NCBI GenBank assembly: GCA_013215865.1
Contig: JABSQL010000437.1
Span: 1-7,194 of the forward strand
Direction: 5' to 3'
DNA from: Candidatus Margulisiibacteriota bacterium
GTDB taxonomy: Bacteria; Margulisbacteria; Marinamargulisbacteria; DT-59
Length of the DNA stretch: 7,194 bases
Under the pieces are notes generated by a model. That model was not told the origin of the DNA. It made no database searches and saw nothing but the letters and a program-made list of their open reading frames with translations. Below, piece by piece: positions 7,054 to 7,194 of this stretch; the stretch's first letter is position 1; each line of letters begins with the position of its first letter. The translations under genes and the position numbers were made by a program.

Positions 7054-7194
7054 ATGCATCAACATGCCCCGCAAACAAACCTTCGTCTTGCATTTATATT
7101 AAATCTCACCTTTACCATTTTGGAGTTGGTAGGTGGCGTGCTCACCAACAGCATGGCCATTCTTTCGGATGCCCTCCATGATTTAGGGGATACG
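7054..7194 (+). CDS. Cation diffusion facilitator metal transporter, 3'-truncated by window edge
   Basis: Only the first 47 residues are present. CDF proteins export Zn2+, Co2+, Cd2+ or similar ions from the cytoplasm in exchange for protons through six membrane helices. The visible part has a short His-containing N-terminus (MHQHAPQ), helix 1 (about 11-30) and the family signature NSMAILSDALHDLGD, which opens helix 2. D39, H42 and D46 in this signature fit the HxxxD metal site of Zn-type members such as CzcD and ZitB. The metal specificity cannot be fixed from this fragment. The ATG lies four bases after the stop of the tandem AAA+-like gene and lacks a strong ribosome-binding site, which suggests translational coupling. 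No other start lies nearby that would preserve the helix 1 sequence. Confidence 0.88.
   Translation, partial: MHQHAPQTNLRLAFILNLTFTILELVGGVLTNSMAILSDALHDLGDT

Noticed and set aside
1..7194. CRISPR arrays, tRNA genes, insertion-sequence ends or phage genes
   Set aside because: No regularly spaced repeats, tRNA-like folds, terminal inverted repeats or transposase motifs were seen; the window is nearly all coding.

Overview
The window is a gene-dense, moderately AT-rich bacterial segment. It holds six coding regions: two cut by the window edges, four complete. The core genes are ordinary metabolism: dihydroxy-acid dehydratase (ilvD), formyltetrahydrofolate deformylase (purU), biotin synthase (bioB) and a cation-diffusion-facilitator metal transporter. 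The protein sequences suggest a Gram-negative-type bacterium. By memory-based comparison, IlvD resembles Legionella/Coxiella-like, Bacteroidetes or environmental chlamydial versions, and BioB has the variant seen in Bacteroidetes and Chlamydiae. I cannot settle the lineage, and nothing here looks phage- or transposon-derived.

Layout: 1-1076 is the C-terminal part of ilvD (+). It is followed at 1128-2099 by a membrane protein (+) with two membrane helices and a histidine-kinase dimerisation/phosphoacceptor motif but no ATP-binding domain. That gene converges on purU (-), the two stop codons overlapping around 2096-2099. A gap of about 71 bases separates purU from the divergent bioB (+, 3022-3996). 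Downstream of bioB, with short gaps and in the same direction, come a 1007-residue protein (4026-7049) and the start of a CDF transporter (7054 to the window end). These three probably form one transcription unit.

The unusual content is the 1007-residue protein. It is an internal duplication of a module that I read as a Clp/torsin-type AAA+ ATPase fold interrupted by a two-helix membrane insertion. The two Walker A positions lie exactly 500 residues apart (G135 and G635), and the membrane hairpins sit at matching distances behind each. The first P-loop has lost its lysine, the second is intact, and the Walker B region looks degenerate in both. Several short stretches of the first module recall eukaryotic torsins. 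I know of no named bacterial family with this architecture, so it is the best candidate in the window for an undescribed system. The kinase-like protein lacking its catalytic domain is a second, smaller oddity.

The genes do not form one obvious pathway. IlvD (branched-chain amino acids), PurU (one-carbon/formate supply for purines) and BioB (biotin) are separate biosynthetic functions, and the large protein cannot be assigned a substrate from context.
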